A stretch of 64,000 bases of DNA from Candidatus Gallacutalibacter stercoravium. Its GTDB lineage: Bacteria; Bacillota; Clostridia; Oscillospirales; Acutalibacteraceae. Below, piece by piece: positions 16,636 to 25,228 of this stretch; within the stretch, counting starts at the first letter, position 1; each line of letters opens with the position of its first letter. The notes under the pieces are model-generated. The model was not told the origin of the DNA. It ran no database searches and worked only from the letters and a program-made list of their open reading frames with translations. The position numbers and the translations under genes are program-made. Location: assembly GCA_018716975.1 (NCBI GenBank), contig DVJE01000018.1, positions 62,001 through 126,000 of the forward strand. Direction: 5' to 3'.

Positions 16636-17805
16636 ATGAACAACTTTATTTTTCAAAACGCCACCAAGGTTTATTTTGGCAAGGGCTGCGTGAAGGAGTA
16701 CCTTTCTTGCCTAACCAGAAAGGCCGATACCGTCATGTTGGCCTATGGCGGCGGTTCCATCAAACGCAACGGCGTGTATGACGAGGTTACCGGCATTTTG
16801 CACGCGGCGGGAAAAACCGTTGTGGAGTTTTCGGGCATCATGGCCAACCCCACCTATGCCAAGGTGCAGCAGGGCGCGCAACTGGCGCGGGAGAACAACG
16901 TGGATATGATTCTCGCCGTCGGCGGTGGCTCGGTGATGGATTGCTGCAAGGCGGTGGCCTTAGCCGCCCGGTATGAGGACGATATTTGGGAGGACTTCTG
17001 GGCCCGGCCCGGTGTGATGGAAGTGGAGCCCCTGCCTTTGGGGGTAATCGTTACGGTGGCGGGCACCGGCAGTGAGTGCAACGGCGGCGCGGTGATCACC
17101 AACCAAGACAAAAAGATCAAAACCGGCCGGGATTACCCCAAGCTGAACCCTCAATTCGCCCTGATGGATCCCACCTATACCTACAGTGTGCCGGTAAAAC
17201 AGATGGTGTCCGGCGGGTTTGATATTCTCAGCCATATTATGGAAACCTATTTAAGCGAACCCAATGAAGACAATGTGTCCGACAGCATCATGGAAGCGTT
17301 GATGAAAAGCGTCATCCGCAACCTGCGGGCCGCTATCCAAAACCCGCAGGATTACACCGCCCGCAGCAATTTGATGTGGGATTCCACCATGGCGGAAAAC
17401 CGGGTGATTAAGATGGGCAAAAAGTGCGACTTTGAGTGCCACAACATGGAGCACCAGCTGGGCGCCTATACCGATTGCAACCACGGCTGCGGTTTGGCGG
17501 TGCTGCACCCGGTTTATTACCGGCACATTTACCAAGAGGGCTTGCCCAAATTCGTTCGCTTTGCGCGGGATGTTTGGGGCGTTGATCCCAACGGCAAAAC
17601 CCAGCAGGAATTGGCGCTGGCTGGCATTGACGCCTTGGCAAGCTTTATTCAAGAGATCGGCCTGCCCACCACTTTAAAGGAGCTGGGCGTTACCGATAAA
17701 GAGCAGCTCAAAGAGATTGCCGATTCTTGCGGCATCTCGGCGGGCAGCTACAAAAAAATGACCCATGAAGAAATTTTAGCAATCTTTCAAGAGTGCTATG
17801 AATGA
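16636..17805 (+). CDS. Iron-containing alcohol dehydrogenase (BdhA-like)
   Basis: A 389-residue NAD(P)H-dependent group III alcohol dehydrogenase. The nucleotide site shows 'AVGGGSVMDCCKAVA'. Metal ligands are expected in 'FDILSHIMETYL' and in the His-rich 'CHNMEHQLGAYTDCNHGCGLAVLHP' region. Family members reduce aldehydes such as butyraldehyde or methylglyoxal. It sits between two lipoprotein genes and is followed 15 bases later by a flavodoxin-like lipoprotein, so it belongs to the same redox unit. Confidence 0.93.
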   Translation: MNNFIFQNATKVYFGKGCVKEYLSCLTRKADTVMLAYGGGSIKRNGVYDEVTGILHAAGKTVVEFSGIMANPTYAKVQQGAQLARENNVDMILAVGGGSVMDCCKAVALAARYEDDIWEDFWARPGVMEVEPLPLGVIVTVAGTGSECNGGAVITNQDKKIKTGRDYPKLNPQFALMDPTYTYSVPVKQMVSGGFDILSHIMETYLSEPNEDNVSDSIMEALMKSVIRNLRAAIQNPQDYTARSNLMWDSTMAENRVIKMGKKCDFECHNMEHQLGAYTDCNHGCGLAVLHPVYYRHIYQEGLPKFVRFARDVWGVDPNGKTQQELALAGIDALASFIQEIGLPTTLKELGVTDKEQLKEIADSCGISAGSYKKMTHEEILAIFQECYE

Positions 17806-17820
17806 AAGGAGCAATCAGTA

Positions 17821-18545
17821 TGAAAAGGATGAAAAAGCTAACTGCATTGGTTTTGAGCCTGGCAATGGCCTTAAGCTTTGCCGCGTGCAACAACGGGGGC
17901 GCCGCGTCTAACGCATCCAGCGCGGCGGAAGAATCCAGCGCGCCGGAATCCGCCGCATCACAGGCGTCTTCGGCAGCCGGGGAATCCGGCGAAGCGGAGT
18001 CTTCTCAGACGGAAAGCGCACAAAGCACAGAAAGCGCAGAAGAAGCAACCGGCACAGGCGCGGGCAGCACCCTGGTGGTGTATTTCTCCGCCACGGGCAA
18101 CACAGAGGAAGCGGCAAACTATATTGCCCAGCTCACCGGGGGCGACTTGTTTGAGTTGGAACCCGCCGACCCTTATACCGACGAGGATTTAAACTACAGC
18201 AACGAGCAAAGCCGCGTATCGCAAGAGCATGAGAACGAAGATTTGCGCGATGTGGAACTGGTGGCCGACACTGTGGACAATTGGGATGACTACGACATCG
18301 TATTTATCGGGTATCCTATCTGGTGGGGCATTGCGGCCTGGCCGGTGGATGGCTTTATTGAAGCCAATGACTTTAGCGGCAAAACCGTAATCCCCTTCTG
18401 CACATCGGCCAGTTCCAGCTTGGGCGAGAGCGGCCAGCTGCTGGCGGATATGGCCGGCACCGGCGACTGGCAGGAGGGCCACCGTTTTTCCTCCAGCGTA
18501 AGTGAAGACGATGTGCAGGCCTGGTTGGATGAGTTGGGGCTGTAA
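17821..18545 (+). CDS. Flavodoxin-like lipoprotein A
   Basis: A 241-residue lipoprotein with signal MKRMKKLTALVLSLAMALS and lipobox FAAC. A Ser/Ala/Glu-rich linker of about 55 residues follows, then a flavodoxin_4-like domain beginning 'TLVVYFSATGNTEEAA', which keeps the classical phosphate-binding loop (S-x-TGNT). 'FIGYPIWWGIAAWPVDGFIE' and 'DFSGKTVIPFCTS' are family blocks. FMN would therefore be held on the outer face of the membrane. The ATG at 17821 has AAAGGAG upstream. Part of the linker coding sequence (18018-18041) recurs exactly in the intergenic region after the gene. Confidence 0.88.
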
Positions 18546-18558
18546 TGGAATAACGCAA

Positions 18559-18582
18559 GCACAAAGCACAGAAAGCGCAGAA
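18559..18582 (+). repeat. 24-bp exact repeat shared with the upstream coding linker
   Basis: These 24 bases, beginning GCACAAAGCACAG, are identical to 18018-18041, which encodes part of the Ser/Glu linker of lipoprotein A. The repeat itself has an internal 'gcacaaa/gcacaga/gcgcaga' period. Confidence 0.8.
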
Positions 18583-18596
18583 AGGAGCAATACCTG

Positions 18597-19337
18597 ATGA
18601 AACGGATCCCCTCGGCTTTTCTCGTTTTAGCCCTAGCCCTTGGGCTGGCCGCTTGCAACAGCGAAGCGCCCGCCGCGTCCGAGGCACCGGTCTCGTCGCT
18701 CGCTTCTCAAGAAGTATCGGAGCCTGAGGAGCCGCAGAGCTCCCACAGCGAAAGCGTAGCCGAAAGCCAAACGCCCGCACAAAGCGGCTCCAATATCCTT
18801 ATCGCTTATTTCACCATGCCTGAGGATGTGGACACCGCCGGGGTGGACGCCGTGGCCGGGGCCAGCATTGTGGTGGATAACGGCCAAGTGATGGGCAATG
18901 TGGAGTATATGGCCGGCGTTATTCAACAAACCGTGGGCGGCGACCTTTTTCAAATTGAAACCGTGCAGCAGTATCCGTTGGATCACGATCCCCTGGTGGA
19001 TCAGGCCGCCCAAGAGCAAGACCAAAACGCCCGCCCGGAGCTTGCCACCCATATTAAAAATTTAGACCAGTACGACACCATCCTGCTGGGCTACCCCAAC
19101 TGGTGGGGCGATATGCCTCAGGCGTTGTATACCTTTTTAGAGGAGTACGATTTTTCCGGCAAAACCATTATCCCCTTCTGCCCCCATGGCGGCAGCGGCT
19201 TTTCGCAAACCGAGAGCACAATAGCCCAGCTGCAGCCGGGGGCTACGGTAAGTGAAAACGGCCTGGCAATTTCGCGCAACAGCGTGGCGGGCAGCCGTGA
19301 CCAAGTGGCGGCATGGGCAGAAAGCTTAGGGCTGTAA
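18597..19337 (+). CDS. Flavodoxin-like lipoprotein B
   Basis: A 246-residue lipoprotein: signal MKRIPSAFLVLALALGL, lipobox LAAC, then an acidic Ser-rich linker. The domain begins 'NILIAYFTMPEDVDTAG', so the classical T-x-TG-x-T phosphate loop is replaced. It keeps 'GGDLFQIE', 'ILLGYPNWWGDMPQAL' and 'DFSGKTIIPFCPHGGSGFS'. It is closer to lipoprotein C (27062) than to A. FMN binding is likely from the family but not certain given the altered loop. Confidence 0.85.
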   Translation: MKRIPSAFLVLALALGLAACNSEAPAASEAPVSSLASQEVSEPEEPQSSHSESVAESQTPAQSGSNILIAYFTMPEDVDTAGVDAVAGASIVVDNGQVMGNVEYMAGVIQQTVGGDLFQIETVQQYPLDHDPLVDQAAQEQDQNARPELATHIKNLDQYDTILLGYPNWWGDMPQALYTFLEEYDFSGKTIIPFCPHGGSGFSQTESTIAQLQPGATVSENGLAISRNSVAGSRDQVAAWAESLGL

Positions 19338-19367
19338 CACAGCGGTAAAAGAAAGGAGGCGTTGCTT

Positions 19368-19457
19368 ATGAAGCGGGTTCTTACCCGATTGTTGGCCGCC
19401 GTGCTGGTTGGAACGATAGCTTTTACAGCCGCCTGTAGCGGCGCCCAAGAAGGTTGA
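19368..19457 (+). CDS. 29-residue micro-lipoprotein
   Basis: A very short ORF too small for standard tracks. AAAGGAGG lies nine bases before ATG. The product has a basic n-region (MKRVLTR), a hydrophobic core (LLAAVLVGTIAF) and a lipobox TAAC with Cys23, then stops. Cleavage by signal peptidase II would leave a seven-residue lipopeptide, CSGAQEG. It could be the stump of a deleted flavodoxin lipoprotein like its neighbours, or a true lipopeptide or pheromone precursor. Its stop codon lies six bases before the ptsH start. Confidence 0.55.
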   Translation: MKRVLTRLLAAVLVGTIAFTAACSGAQEG

Positions 19458-19462
19458 GCGCA

Positions 19463-19723
19463 ATGAAACAATTTGAGTATATCATCACCGATCCGGTCGG
19501 CATTCATGCCCGCCCCGCCGGCCTGCTGGTTAAGGCCGCCAAGGCGCTAAACAGCACGGTTACCATTCAAAAGGCAGGCGGCAAAGCAGCCGCCGCCACC
19601 AAACTGATGGCCGTAATGGGCCTGGGCGTTAAATGCGGAGACACCGTTACCGTAACAGTGGAGGGCGGCGACGAGGAGGCCGCCCAAAAGGCCATGGAGC
19701 AGTTTTTTAAAGAGAACTTGTAA
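19463..19723 (+). CDS. ptsH: HPr phosphocarrier protein
   Basis: An 86-residue HPr, the general phosphocarrier of the sugar phosphotransferase system. The active-site His is in 'VGIHARPAG'. The region that normally holds regulatory Ser46 reads 'ATKLMAVMGLGVK': alignment by the M-x-V-M motif puts Lys at position 46 and Thr at 45. Control by HPr kinase may therefore be absent or altered. It is followed 22 bases later by Enzyme I. The ribosome binding site is weak, so translation may depend on the preceding micro-ORF. Confidence 0.93.
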   Translation: MKQFEYIITDPVGIHARPAGLLVKAAKALNSTVTIQKAGGKAAAATKLMAVMGLGVKCGDTVTVTVEGGDEEAAQKAMEQFFKENL

Positions 19724-19745
19724 CGCGCGAAAGGAGGCGGCAAAA

Positions 19746-21377
19746 ATGCAGGTCGCTACCGGAAAATCCATTTTAAACGGAATTGCCATTGGCCCTTTGC
19801 GCATTTACCGCAGGGCGGCGGCCCAGACGGAGGTTTCTTCTACCCTGACGCCGCAGGAGGAATGGGCGCGTTTTGATACCGCCCGGGTGAAAGCCCAAGA
19901 GCAGCTAAAGGAGCTGTACCGCAAAGCGTTAGACGAGGTGGGGGAAGACAACGCCGCCATTTTTGAAATTCACCAAATGATGCTGGACGACGAGGATTAT
20001 TTGGACGCGGTAAAGGGGATTTTAGAAACGCAGGGCGCCACCGCCGAGTATGCGGTAACCACCACAGGCAAAAATTTTGCCGCCGCCTTTGCCGCTATGG
20101 ACGACGCCTATATGCAGGCCCGGGCCAGCGATGTAAAGGATATCTCCCAGCGGGTGGTAAATATTTTAAACGGCCAGGCGCAAAGCGGCATCCTGGGGGA
20201 GCAACCGGCTATTTTGGTGGCGGACGACCTAACCCCCAGCGAAACCGTGCAGCTGGATAAAAGCAAGCTGCTGGGCTTTATCACCCGCCATGGCTCTTCC
20301 AACAGCCATACCGCCATCCTGGCCCGCACTATGAACGTCCCCGCCCTAATCGGCGTGGACTTTGACCAGGATTGGGACGGGCGCACGGCGGTGCTGGACG
20401 GCTACAACCACTGCGTATATGTGGATCCCGCCCCGCAGCTACTTTCCTCCATGCAGAAAAAACAACAGGAGGATTTGAAACAGGAATCGTTGTTGCAGGG
20501 GCTGAAGAAAAAGCCCAACGTAACCTTAGACGGCACAAAGGTGAATGTGTACGCCAACATCGGCAACGTGGGGGACGTGGGGCTGGCGCTGCAAAACGAC
20601 GCCGGAGGCATCGGGCTGTTTCGCAGTGAATTTATCTACTTAGACGCAAAAGATTTTCCCAGCGAAGAAACGCAGTTCGCCATCTACAAAAGGGTAGTGG
20701 AAACCATGGCGGGGAAAAAGGTGGTCATCCGCACGTTGGACATCGGCGCAGACAAGCAGGCCCCCTACTTTGGGCTGGACAAAGAGGAAAATCCCGCCCT
20801 GGGTTACCGCGCCATTCGGATTTGCCTGACGAGGCAGGATATTTTTCTTCAGCAGCTTAGGGCCATCCTACGGGCCAGCGCTTACGGCGCCGTTGCGATT
20901 ATGTTCCCCATGATCATTTCTGTGCGGGAGGTTCGCGACGCCAAAGAACTGCTGGAGAAATGCAAAGCGCAGCTGCGCCAGCAGGGCGTGCCCATGGGGG
21001 AGGTGGAGGTAGGCATTATGATAGAAACCCCCGCCGCTGTGATGATTGCCGATGAGCTCGCCCAAGAGGTGGATTTCTTCTCGGTGGGCACCAACGATTT
21101 AACCCAATACACGCTGGCCATAGATCGCCAAAACCCCAAGCTAGACGCGTTTTACGATCCCCATCACCCCGCGGTGCTGCGCATGATCCGCGAAACCGTA
21201 GAGGCCGGGCACCGCCACGGCTGCTGGGTGGGCATCTGCGGTGAATTGGGGGCGGATCTGACCCTGACCGAAACCTTTTTGCGCATGGGCGTGGATGAGC
21301 TGTCGGTTTCGCCGCCGGCGGTTCTCCCGCTGCGAAAGCGCATCCGCAGCCTGGATTTAAGCAAAAACGAAAAATAA
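19746..21377 (+). CDS. ptsI: PTS Enzyme I
   Basis: A complete 543-residue phosphoenolpyruvate-protein phosphotransferase. It has the N-terminal HPr-binding helical region, the phospho-His motif 'HGSSNSHTAILAR' near residue 187, and the PEP/Mg-binding C-terminal barrel with 'GIGLFRSEFIY', 'IRTLDIGADKQAPY' and 'FFSVGTNDLTQYTLAIDR'. The C-terminal Cys is seen in 'WVGICGELGAD'. It transfers phosphate from PEP to HPr. A strong AAAGGAGG site precedes it. No Enzyme II gene is in the window. Confidence 0.97.
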   Translation: MQVATGKSILNGIAIGPLRIYRRAAAQTEVSSTLTPQEEWARFDTARVKAQEQLKELYRKALDEVGEDNAAIFEIHQMMLDDEDYLDAVKGILETQGATAEYAVTTTGKNFAAAFAAMDDAYMQARASDVKDISQRVVNILNGQAQSGILGEQPAILVADDLTPSETVQLDKSKLLGFITRHGSSNSHTAILARTMNVPALIGVDFDQDWDGRTAVLDGYNHCVYVDPAPQLLSSMQKKQQEDLKQESLLQGLKKKPNVTLDGTKVNVYANIGNVGDVGLALQNDAGGIGLFRSEFIYLDAKDFPSEETQFAIYKRVVETMAGKKVVIRTLDIGADKQAPYFGLDKEENPALGYRAIRICLTRQDIFLQQLRAILRASAYGAVAIMFPMIISVREVRDAKELLEKCKAQLRQQGVPMGEVEVGIMIETPAAVMIADELAQEVDFFSVGTNDLTQYTLAIDRQNPKLDAFYDPHHPAVLRMIRETVEAGHRHGCWVGICGELGADLTLTETFLRMGVDELSVSPPAVLPLRKRIRSLDLSKNEK

Positions 21378-21429
21378 AGCGGCTGCATTTTGCAAAAGGG
21401 CTTTGCCCAGCAACCCTTTTTCAGAGATA

Positions 21430-21492
21430 ACCTTTGGGTATAAACTGCAAAACCAACGGGAACTTCTGTAAAACAATGGGTTTTACTATAAT
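21430..21492 (+). promoter_or_regulatory. Shared redox-regulon promoter, copy B
   Basis: ACTTCT (21462-21467) and TATAAT (21487-21492) are 19 bases apart. The upstream ACCTTTGGGTATAAAC is identical to copy A at the same distance, and AAACTGC-A-AAC-AACGG-AACTTCT matches copy C. It drives the aldo/keto reductase at 21552. Confidence 0.75.
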
Positions 21493-21551
21493 AGAGGCAC
21501 AGAGGCAAAGAGAGAGAAAATGTTAAAGAAGGAAACCGGAGGGAACAATTT

Positions 21552-22559
21552 GTGAAGCAACGAGTTTTGGGAAACGGCCTGGCTGTTTCCGCCGTTGGGC
21601 TGGGCTGCATGGGTTTTTCTCACGCCTACGGCGCGCCCACCGAAGAAAAAGAAACGGTGCGCCTGCTGCGCCGGGCGGTGGAAATGGGCTACACCTTTTT
21701 TGATACCGCAGAGGTATACGGAACGCCGGAGGATCCCCATGTGAACGAGCGGCTGGTGGGCGAGGCCTTGGCCCCTGTGCGCAGCCGGGTGGCTATCGCC
21801 ACTAAGTTCGGCCTTCGGTTTGATTTTGAAAGCGGCAAGGTTCCGCTGCCCTTAATCCCGGATTCCCGGCCGGAAACCATCCGCCGGTCGGTGGAGGGAT
21901 CGCTGCGCCGGCTGCAAACGGATCACATCGATCTCTATTTTCAGCACCGCATCGATCCGGCGGTGCCGCCCGAAGAAGTGGCGGGCGTGATGGCCGATCT
22001 GATACGGGAGGGCAAGGTTACCCACTGGGGCATTTCAGAGGCAAACGAGGAATATTTGCGCCGCGCCCACGCCGTTTGCCCGGTGACCGCCGTGCAAAAC
22101 CGTTACTCGATGATGGCCCGCCTTTACGAGCCGTTGTTCCCGGCGTTAGAGGAACTGGGCGTAGGGTTGGTGGCGTTTTCTCCAATGGCCAACGGCTTTT
22201 TAACCGGCAGGTACCAAAAGGGCGCGCAGTTTGACGCAAAATACGATTACCGCGCCTGCATGCCTCAGTTTAGCGACAAGGCCATGGAGCAAAACCAAGC
22301 GCTGCTTCGTTTGCTTAGCGGCATGGCCGAGCAAATGAAAGCCACGCCGGCGCAGATCAGCCTGGCTTGGATGCTCTGCAAAAAGCCGTGGATTGTGCCC
22401 ATCCCCGGCACCCGTAAAGAGGAGCGGATGCGCGAAAACGCCGGCGCCGCCGACGTGGAGCTTACGCCCGCGCAAGTGCAGGCGCTGGATAAGGCCCTAG
22501 ACGGGATGGAGATGTCGGCGGTGTTTGGGGTGGCCAGTTGCAGCCCGGCGCGTACATAA
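21552..22559 (+). CDS. Aldo/keto reductase
   Basis: A 335-residue NADPH-dependent aldo/keto reductase. The catalytic tetrad is visible: Asp and Tyr in 'FFDTAEVYG', Lys in 'IATKFG' and His in 'LYFQHRID'. The C-terminal 'IPGTRKEERMRENAGA' block binds the cofactor phosphate. The GTG start has CCGGAGGG upstream. It lies directly behind promoter copy B. The likely role is carbonyl detoxification; the substrate is unknown. Confidence 0.93.
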   Translation: MKQRVLGNGLAVSAVGLGCMGFSHAYGAPTEEKETVRLLRRAVEMGYTFFDTAEVYGTPEDPHVNERLVGEALAPVRSRVAIATKFGLRFDFESGKVPLPLIPDSRPETIRRSVEGSLRRLQTDHIDLYFQHRIDPAVPPEEVAGVMADLIREGKVTHWGISEANEEYLRRAHAVCPVTAVQNRYSMMARLYEPLFPALEELGVGLVAFSPMANGFLTGRYQKGAQFDAKYDYRACMPQFSDKAMEQNQALLRLLSGMAEQMKATPAQISLAWMLCKKPWIVPIPGTRKEERMRENAGAADVELTPAQVQALDKALDGMEMSAVFGVASCSPART

Positions 22560-22633
22560 ACCGACTACCAAGGAGAGGCCGCACGGCTATATAAACCAGC
22601 TCCTGTGAAAAAACAAAAGAAAGGGGAAGCATA

Positions 22634-23710
22634 ATGAACCAATGCAAAGGGGTTATTATTACTGGGAAAAACACCATGACTGTCAGCAGCCAGTGCCCCG
22701 TACCGGAGGAACCTTGCCCTACCGGGGCACTAATCCGGCCGCTCATCTGGTCTCCATGCACCAGCGATGCGCACTTGTGCGCCACCGGCTGCGCCTCTTT
22801 ACCCTATCTGCTCGGCAAGGCGGTGGGGCATGAGATGTGCGGCGTGATTACCAAGGTGGGCTGCGAAGTGCGGGATTTTAAGGTGGGTCAACGAGTAATC
22901 GTATGCTCTGTTATGCCGGTTTGGCGTAGCTTAGAGGCCCAAGACGGCATGGCTAAGCAGCATCAGGATAATATGTATGCAGGCGTTGATTTCCCCGATC
23001 GGGGAGGTTCTTTTGTGGAGGAATACGAGATACGCGACGCAGATATGAACCTTGCCCCCATCCCCGAAGGGGTTACGCTGGAACAAGCCGTCATGGTGCC
23101 CGATATGATGTGCACCGCCTTTGAAGGGGTCAGCCAGCTCGCTCCGGCGTTTGGGTCCTCTGTAGTCGTTTTAGGCATCGGCCCGGTGGGACTGATGGCG
23201 GTGCGGGCAGCGGTGCTTCACGGCGCAGGAAATGTGTTTGCCGTCGGATCCAGACAAGTGTGCTTTGAAGTGGCCAAAGAATACGGTGCGACCCATCTGG
23301 TGGATTATCATAACGAAGACTACCTGCAACAGATTGTAAAAGATAACGGCGGCCCGGTGGATGGGGTTATTCTCTGCGGCGGCAGTGAAAAGGAATTGGG
23401 CAAAGGGCTATCTATTTTGAAAAAGGGCGGAACATTGGTGAACATGAGCGCCTATTTTGGCGGCTCGCCTATAGAGATTGACCCCTCTGTGTGGGGCTTT
23501 GGGTATGGCGATAAAACTATCAAGGGCGTAGGTTGCCGCGGTGGGCGGCTATGGATGGCCCGCATGGCCAAGCTCATCGCGTGCGGCAGAGTGGCGCCGG
23601 AAAAACTGATCACCCACCGTTATCACGGTATGGAAAAAATTCCCCAAGCAATGAATCTTTTTTTAAACCGGGATCGCGGCCTCATAAAGCCGGTTATATA
23701 CAATGACTAA
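22634..23710 (+). CDS. Zinc-dependent alcohol dehydrogenase (secondary-alcohol type)
   Basis: A 358-residue medium-chain dehydrogenase resembling clostridial secondary alcohol dehydrogenases. Catalytic metal ligands are visible as Cys in 'SPCTSDAH', His-Glu in 'VGHEMCG' and Asp in 'VPDMMCTAFEG'. The Rossmann motif is 'GIGPVGLMAVRAA'. The structural zinc loop of liver-type enzymes is missing, as in this subfamily. It sits 75 bases after the aldo/keto reductase and 25 before the next one, so one transcript is likely. Confidence 0.9.
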   Translation: MNQCKGVIITGKNTMTVSSQCPVPEEPCPTGALIRPLIWSPCTSDAHLCATGCASLPYLLGKAVGHEMCGVITKVGCEVRDFKVGQRVIVCSVMPVWRSLEAQDGMAKQHQDNMYAGVDFPDRGGSFVEEYEIRDADMNLAPIPEGVTLEQAVMVPDMMCTAFEGVSQLAPAFGSSVVVLGIGPVGLMAVRAAVLHGAGNVFAVGSRQVCFEVAKEYGATHLVDYHNEDYLQQIVKDNGGPVDGVILCGGSEKELGKGLSILKKGGTLVNMSAYFGGSPIEIDPSVWGFGYGDKTIKGVGCRGGRLWMARMAKLIACGRVAPEKLITHRYHGMEKIPQAMNLFLNRDRGLIKPVIYND

Positions 23711-23734
23711 TTTTTTAGAAAGGAAGCAGAACTT

Positions 23735-24580
23735 ATGGAATTTGCAACTTTAAATAACGGCGTTAAAATGCCTATGGCGGGCATCGGCACCTTTTTGCTT
23801 ACCCCCGACGAGGCGGAGGCTTCGGTGCTAAGCGCCCTTTCGTGCGGCTACCGGCTCATCGATACCGCCAACGCCTATGTCAACGAAAAAGCCGTTGGCC
23901 GCGCCATGAAGAAATCCGGCTTAAAGCGGGAGGAAATCTTTTTGGAAACCAAATTGTGGCCCAGCTTTTACGAGCAGCCCGACGCGGTGGAAAAGACCCT
24001 GCAACGCTTGAACACCGATTATATCGATCTGCTGCTGATCCACCAGCCGGCGGGCAACTATGTGGCCGGGTACCGGCTGATGGAAAAGGCTTATCAAGAG
24101 GGCAAGGTAAAAGCCATTGGCCTTTCTAATTTTACGGCGGAGCAAATCAATGAAATTTTGGCTGTCTGCCAAGTAAAGCCCACCGTGCTGCAAACCGAAG
24201 TGCACCCCTACTCACAAGAGAAAGAGCTGAAAGCCTTTTTGCAAAAAGAGGGCATCGTCATTCAGGCGTGGTACCCCTTGGGCCACGGCGATAAGGCGCT
24301 GATTGCAGAGCCGCTGTTCGCCGAGCTGGGCGAAAAGTACGGCAAAGCCAGCGCTCAGATTATTTTGCGCTGGCACATCCAAGACGGCAACATGGTGATC
24401 CCCGGCTCTAAAAACCCGGCCCACATCCAAGATAATTTTAACCTGTTCGATTTTTCGCTGACCGGCGAAGAGATGAAAGAGATTGCCGCTTTGGATAAGC
24501 AAAAACGCTATTACACCAGCACCCCCGCGCTGCTAAAACAATACGCCGAAATGGTGCCGCCGGTGGATGAGCAAAAGTAA
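23735..24580 (+). CDS. Aldo/keto reductase (diketogulonate-reductase-like)
   Basis: A 281-residue aldo/keto reductase of the AKR5-like group. It has 'LIDTANAY', 'LETKLWP' and 'LLIHQPAG' for the Asp, Tyr, Lys and His tetrad, and 'VIPGSKNPAHIQDNFNLFDF' at the cofactor end. It is closely related to the broken copy at 26192. The strong GAAAGGAAG site precedes ATG. Confidence 0.93.
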   Translation: MEFATLNNGVKMPMAGIGTFLLTPDEAEASVLSALSCGYRLIDTANAYVNEKAVGRAMKKSGLKREEIFLETKLWPSFYEQPDAVEKTLQRLNTDYIDLLLIHQPAGNYVAGYRLMEKAYQEGKVKAIGLSNFTAEQINEILAVCQVKPTVLQTEVHPYSQEKELKAFLQKEGIVIQAWYPLGHGDKALIAEPLFAELGEKYGKASAQIILRWHIQDGNMVIPGSKNPAHIQDNFNLFDFSLTGEEMKEIAALDKQKRYYTSTPALLKQYAEMVPPVDEQK

Positions 24581-24634
24581 GCGCCGGCAGTTATGCGGTT
24601 ATCTTGCAAAGAATAGAGAAGGAGCGTTTTATTT

Positions 24635-25192
24635 ATGCGTAAGAATTTTGGAAGCAAATCTTGGTTTTACCCGTTGCCGGTGTTGATTATCGGCACCTAT
24701 AACGAAGACGGCACCGCCGACGCCATGAACGCGGCCTGGGGCGGCCTGTATGATTCCGACAAGGTGGTGCTGTGCTTAAGCGCGGGCCACAAAACCACCG
24801 CCAATATCAAGGCGCAGGGCGCTTTTACCGTTAGCTTTGCCGACGCCGCCCATGTGGCTTCCGCCGATTATGTGGGCTTGGTTTCTGCCAATAAAGAACC
24901 CCAAAAGATGGAAAAATCCGGTTTTCATACGGTGAAAAGCGCTTATGTAAACGCGCCGCTGATAGAAGAGCTGCCGGTGGCGCTGGAGTGCAAATTCCTC
25001 AAGGTAAACGAAGACGGCAACGTCATCGGCCAGATTGTTAATGTCAGCGCCGAAGAGAACGTTTTGGGCGCTGACGGCAATATTGATTTTAAAAAGTTTC
25101 AGCCCATCGCCTTTGAGCCGGTGCACAGCGCGTACCATGTGCTGGGCGAAAAGGTGGGCAGCGCTTTCAGCGACGGCGCTTCTCTGGGCTAA
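24635..25192 (+). CDS. Flavin reductase-like FMN-binding protein
   Basis: A 185-residue split-barrel flavin reductase domain protein. The chain begins 'NFGSKSWFYPLPVLIIGTY' and carries 'DAMNAAWGGLYDSDKVVLCLS', typical of this family, which binds FMN and reduces it with NAD(P)H or acts as a flavoprotein. In this setting it could reload the flavodoxin-like proteins or protect against electrophiles (inference). Confidence 0.9.
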   Translation: MRKNFGSKSWFYPLPVLIIGTYNEDGTADAMNAAWGGLYDSDKVVLCLSAGHKTTANIKAQGAFTVSFADAAHVASADYVGLVSANKEPQKMEKSGFHTVKSAYVNAPLIEELPVALECKFLKVNEDGNVIGQIVNVSAEENVLGADGNIDFKKFQPIAFEPVHSAYHVLGEKVGSAFSDGASLG

Positions 25193-25228
25193 GGCCCCCT
25201 GCCGGAGCCGGAAAGGCGGAGGATTGTT

